Assembly (NCBI GenBank): GCA_017524185.1
Contig: JAFWUG010000054.1
Coordinates: forward strand, 1-32,225
DNA from: Bacteroidales bacterium
GTDB taxonomy: Bacteria; Bacteroidota; Bacteroidia; Bacteroidales; Tenuifilaceae
Length of the DNA stretch: 32,225 nt
Direction of reading: 5' to 3'
The notes below the pieces were generated by a model that did no database searches, was not told the origin of the DNA, and saw only the letters and a program-made list of their open reading frames with translations. Both the position numbers and the translations under genes were made by a program. Shown here in pieces: positions 30,184 through 32,225 of this stretch. How positions within the stretch are numbered: the stretch's first letter is position 1; every line of letters starts with the position of its first letter.

Positions 30184-32225
30184 CTATAGTCGGTTAATCT
30201 CTTCGCTCGAGTCTTCGCCCTTGTAGCGGCTCTTGGTGGTGTTGAATCGGTAACTCACCGAGAGCGATACACCCCTGCCGTTCATGTGGTTGAGCAGATG
30301 CGTGGTGATGCCGTACATGGTGCGGGTGTACTCGTGGCGCGAGTTGAGCAGATTACTGCCGCGCAGGGTGATTTGCAGCCGCTCGCGGAGCAGCCTGGCG
30401 GTGAGGTGTGTACCGAGGTCGATGTGGCTCTCAACAAGGTCGAGCTGCGTGTGGCCGCTCGAAGTGTAGCCGAGCGTAAGGCCAAGCAGCAGCTGCTTGC
30501 TCACGGTGAACACGCTGCGTGTACTGGCCTCGAACACAGGGCGGCTGAACGACTCTCCCTCGTGGGTAAAAAGCTCCTTGCTCCAGCCCAGGTCGATGTT
30601 GGGTCGCCAAAAACCGATGCGGGGGGCGTAGTTCAGTGCGATGGATACGCTGCGGAAGCGGTCGAAGTTCTCGAAGCGTGTTAGTGAGGTGCGTTCGTCG
30701 AGAGGTTTCGACACGAGCATGGCTGCGTTCTTGGCCTGGTAGTAATCGGCCGTGATGAGCAGCTTTTGCTCCTTGAGCTGAAGCATGGCCGAGAGCAGAT
30801 TGTCGGTGGTGGGCAGAAGGTAGGGGTTGCCGGCCTCGTAGGAGTAGGGCGAATTGTACTGTGTGCTGTTGCGCAGCTGGTAGTAGCTGGGGCGATCCAC
30901 CACGCGCTTGTAGCTCAGGCTGGCGTACAGTGCATCGTTGTAGAAATTGATGCCCACCATGGGCAGCCAGCCCTTGTCGCGTTGGTGGGTGGGTTCTTGG
31001 CCTTTCACAATGTAGTCGAACTGGGTGTCCTCGTAGCGCAGGCCCAGCTCCAGGTCCATGTGTTCGCCCAGGTAGAGGTTGTAGCCCACAAAGGCAGCCC
31101 ATTGTGTTTGGCGGGAGTGGTTGTTGTTGCCGCTTAGCGGCGATGCGCCGGTGGTGTCGAGCTCCACGGTGAATTGCTGACGGTTGTTGGTGTGAGCCAG
31201 CTCGCCGCCGCCCATCAGGTCGCCCGGTCCTAGCGGGGCTGTTAGCACCAGCCGCGCCGAGACTAGATCGTAGTTTTGCCTACTGCTGGTATTTATCTTT
31301 TCGCTAATGCCTGTGTTATCGTAGTCGTTCTCAACAGCTTGTGAGGTGTGCGAGTTGCCAATCAGCAGATCGGAGTTAAAGTTCCACGTTATAAATTCGT
31401 CTATAGCCCCGTAGTGGTAGGCGTTTAGATGGTGCGAGGCTCGTTGCCCGCTATGCACATCGTTGCTGCTGATGTCGCTGTTCGGCATCAATATGCCGTT
31501 GCGGCTGAGCCGCAGCTGCGAGGTGGTATGCTTGTCCTCGCGGGGCATCAGGTCGTAGCTGTAGCGCAGACCCATCGATGTGTGCTCGTTGGGCGTGTAG
31601 TTGATGCCCACATTGCCCTCTATGAACTGCGAGCGTCTTGTAAGGTTGTTCTCTTCGCTGTTGCTGTAGGTTGCGGTGTCGCTCGCAATGCTACGTTCCA
31701 ACAGCATGTCTTGCTTGCGGTTGGCGTTGCTAAGGTCGATGCTGCCGAAAATGTCGAGCTTGCCTCTGCGGTAGTTGAGCGAGCCGTAGGTATCCCAACT
31801 AAAGCTGTTATCTTTTTTTGCAAATGCGCCTATCTGACCGCTAAGCCCTTCACCTGTAGGCCTTATGGTTTCAATTTTAATTACAGATTTCACCGCCGAA
31901 CCATATTCAGGCCCAGGGTTATTTATCACCGTGATGCTTTTTATATTGCTGGCACTTAGTGTGCTGAGTTCATTACGGCTTTGCATTTTGCGATTGTTGA
32001 TATAGATGAGCGGTGTTCCTCGGCCAACAACCGATATGCTACCTTCGTCGGTGCTGCGCACCAGCGGCAACTGCCCAAGCACATCGGTGGCCTGCCCCAT
32101 GCTGCTCAGAAAAGAGCCCTGCACCTCGGTAATTAAACTACCTCGTTCCATTTTAAACGTTGGGCGCGAGGCCGATATTTTAACCTCGCCAATGCTGCTT
32201 GCGCTGGGCTGTAGCAGCACATCGC
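30184..32225 (-). CDS. outer-membrane beta-barrel receptor, OMP_b-brl_3/TonB-dependent type (5' end beyond window)
   Basis: At least 680 aa are visible; the frame is open at the right edge, so the signal peptide and probably a CarboxypepD_reg-like domain are missing. The visible part begins in the family's linker (D-V-L-L-Q-P, then G-E-V-K-I-S-A-S-R-P), followed by the plug: D-V-L-G-Q-L-P-L-V, V-V-G-R-G-T-P-L-I-Y-I-N-N-R and the N-P-G-P-E-Y-G-S-A block. The rest is barrel strands, with a typical Y-K-R-V-V-D-R-P-S-Y-Y-Q-L near the middle and a late N-L-L-N-S-R-H-E-Y. The C-terminus is unusual: after the last barrel strand (VSLSVSYRFN) comes a charged tail of about 17 residues, not a terminal Phe. 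The ligand is unknown. Confidence 0.92.
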   Translation of the reverse strand, partial: DVLLQPSASSIGEVKISASRPTFKMERGSLITEVQGSFLSSMGQATDVLGQLPLVRSTDEGSISVVGRGTPLIYINNRKMQSRNELSTLSASNIKSITVINNPGPEYGSAVKSVIKIETIRPTGEGLSGQIGAFAKKDNSFSWDTYGSLNYRRGKLDIFGSIDLSNANRKQDMLLERSIASDTATYSNSEENNLTRRSQFIEGNVGINYTPNEHTSMGLRYSYDLMPREDKHTTSQLRLSRNGILMPNSDISSNDVHSGQRASHHLNAYHYGAIDEFITWNFNSDLLIGNSHTSQAVENDYDNTGISEKINTSSRQNYDLVSARLVLTAPLGPGDLMGGGELAHTNNRQQFTVELDTTGASPLSGNNNHSRQTQWAAFVGYNLYLGEHMDLELGLRYEDTQFDYIVKGQEPTHQRDKGWLPMVGINFYNDALYASLSYKRVVDRPSYYQLRNSTQYNSPYSYEAGNPYLLPTTDNLLSAMLQLKEQKLLITADYYQAKNAAMLVSKPLDERTSLTRFENFDRFRSVSIALNYAPRIGFWRPNIDLGWSKELFTHEGESFSRPVFEASTRSVFTVSKQLLLGLTLGYTSSGHTQLDLVESHIDLGTHLTARLLRERLQITLRGSNLLNSRHEYTRTMYGITTHLLNHMNGRGVSLSVSYRFNTTKSRYKGEDSSEEINRL

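Noticed and set aside
30766-31137. Long plus-strand open frames within the right-edge receptor gene
   Set aside because: Mirror frames of a high-confidence barrel gene; no domain, promoter or signal peptide.
1-32225. Defence island, prophage, CRISPR array, insertion sequence, tRNA or rRNA
   Set aside because: No repeats-with-spacers, transposase, integrase, nuclease-helicase or RNA-gene pattern was found by eye on either strand.

Overview
The window is a stretch of chromosome from a member of the Bacteroidota, probably a Bacteroidales-like lineage. Several independent signs support this. Nearly every promoter I can find has the Bacteroidota -7 box TAnnTTTG, in several cases with TTTG 20-21 bp upstream, and there is little Shine-Dalgarno-like sequence. 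The gene content also fits: a TonB-dependent receptor paired with a DUF4249 lipoprotein, an OMP_b-brl_3-type receptor, a head-GIN (DUF2807) protein, the long form of IspG, bS16 with an Ala/Glu-rich tail, a tricorn-type S41 protease and PKD-domain lipoproteins. I see no tRNA, rRNA, CRISPR array, insertion sequence, integrase or phage gene.

Region 1 (1-9723) is the accessory part. A signal-peptide gene runs off the left edge on the minus strand. Diverging from it is a three-gene operon for exported proteins: a PKD lipoprotein, a predicted outer-membrane beta-barrel of 556 aa, and a secreted protein of 1461 aa with one Ig-like (Big_5-like) domain. A separately promoted pair follows: a secreted ankyrin-repeat protein whose C-terminal part looks like an outer-membrane barrel, overlapping a small Cys-rich lipoprotein. 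I cannot name a function for these five proteins. They are the best candidate in the window for an undescribed cell-surface system.

Region 2 (9720-17241) is mostly housekeeping: CCA-adding enzyme, a head-GIN protein, a FlaA1/CapD-type nucleotide-sugar dehydratase with an overlapping YbgC-like thioesterase, rpsP-rimM, a TonB-like protein whose promoter leaves almost no leader, and a LOG-family nucleotide hydrolase with an altered signature motif.

Region 3 (17261-29882) carries a TonB-dependent receptor with its DUF4249 lipoprotein, ispG, a tiny acidic lipoprotein, a 1096-aa tricorn-like protease, an AT-hook/winged-helix DNA-binding protein closed by a strong terminator, an RsmB/NOP RNA methyltransferase, and a two-lobed retropepsin-like protease with a PDZ domain.

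Region 4 (29883-32225) is a 301-bp gap and then the 3' part of an outer-membrane receptor gene that runs off the right edge.

The layout is very compact. Four of the five convergent gene pairs overlap at their stop codons, three of them by exactly 4 nt, with no terminator hairpin between them. Clear hairpins were found in only three places: 11165-11215, 22724-22749 and 27320-27347.
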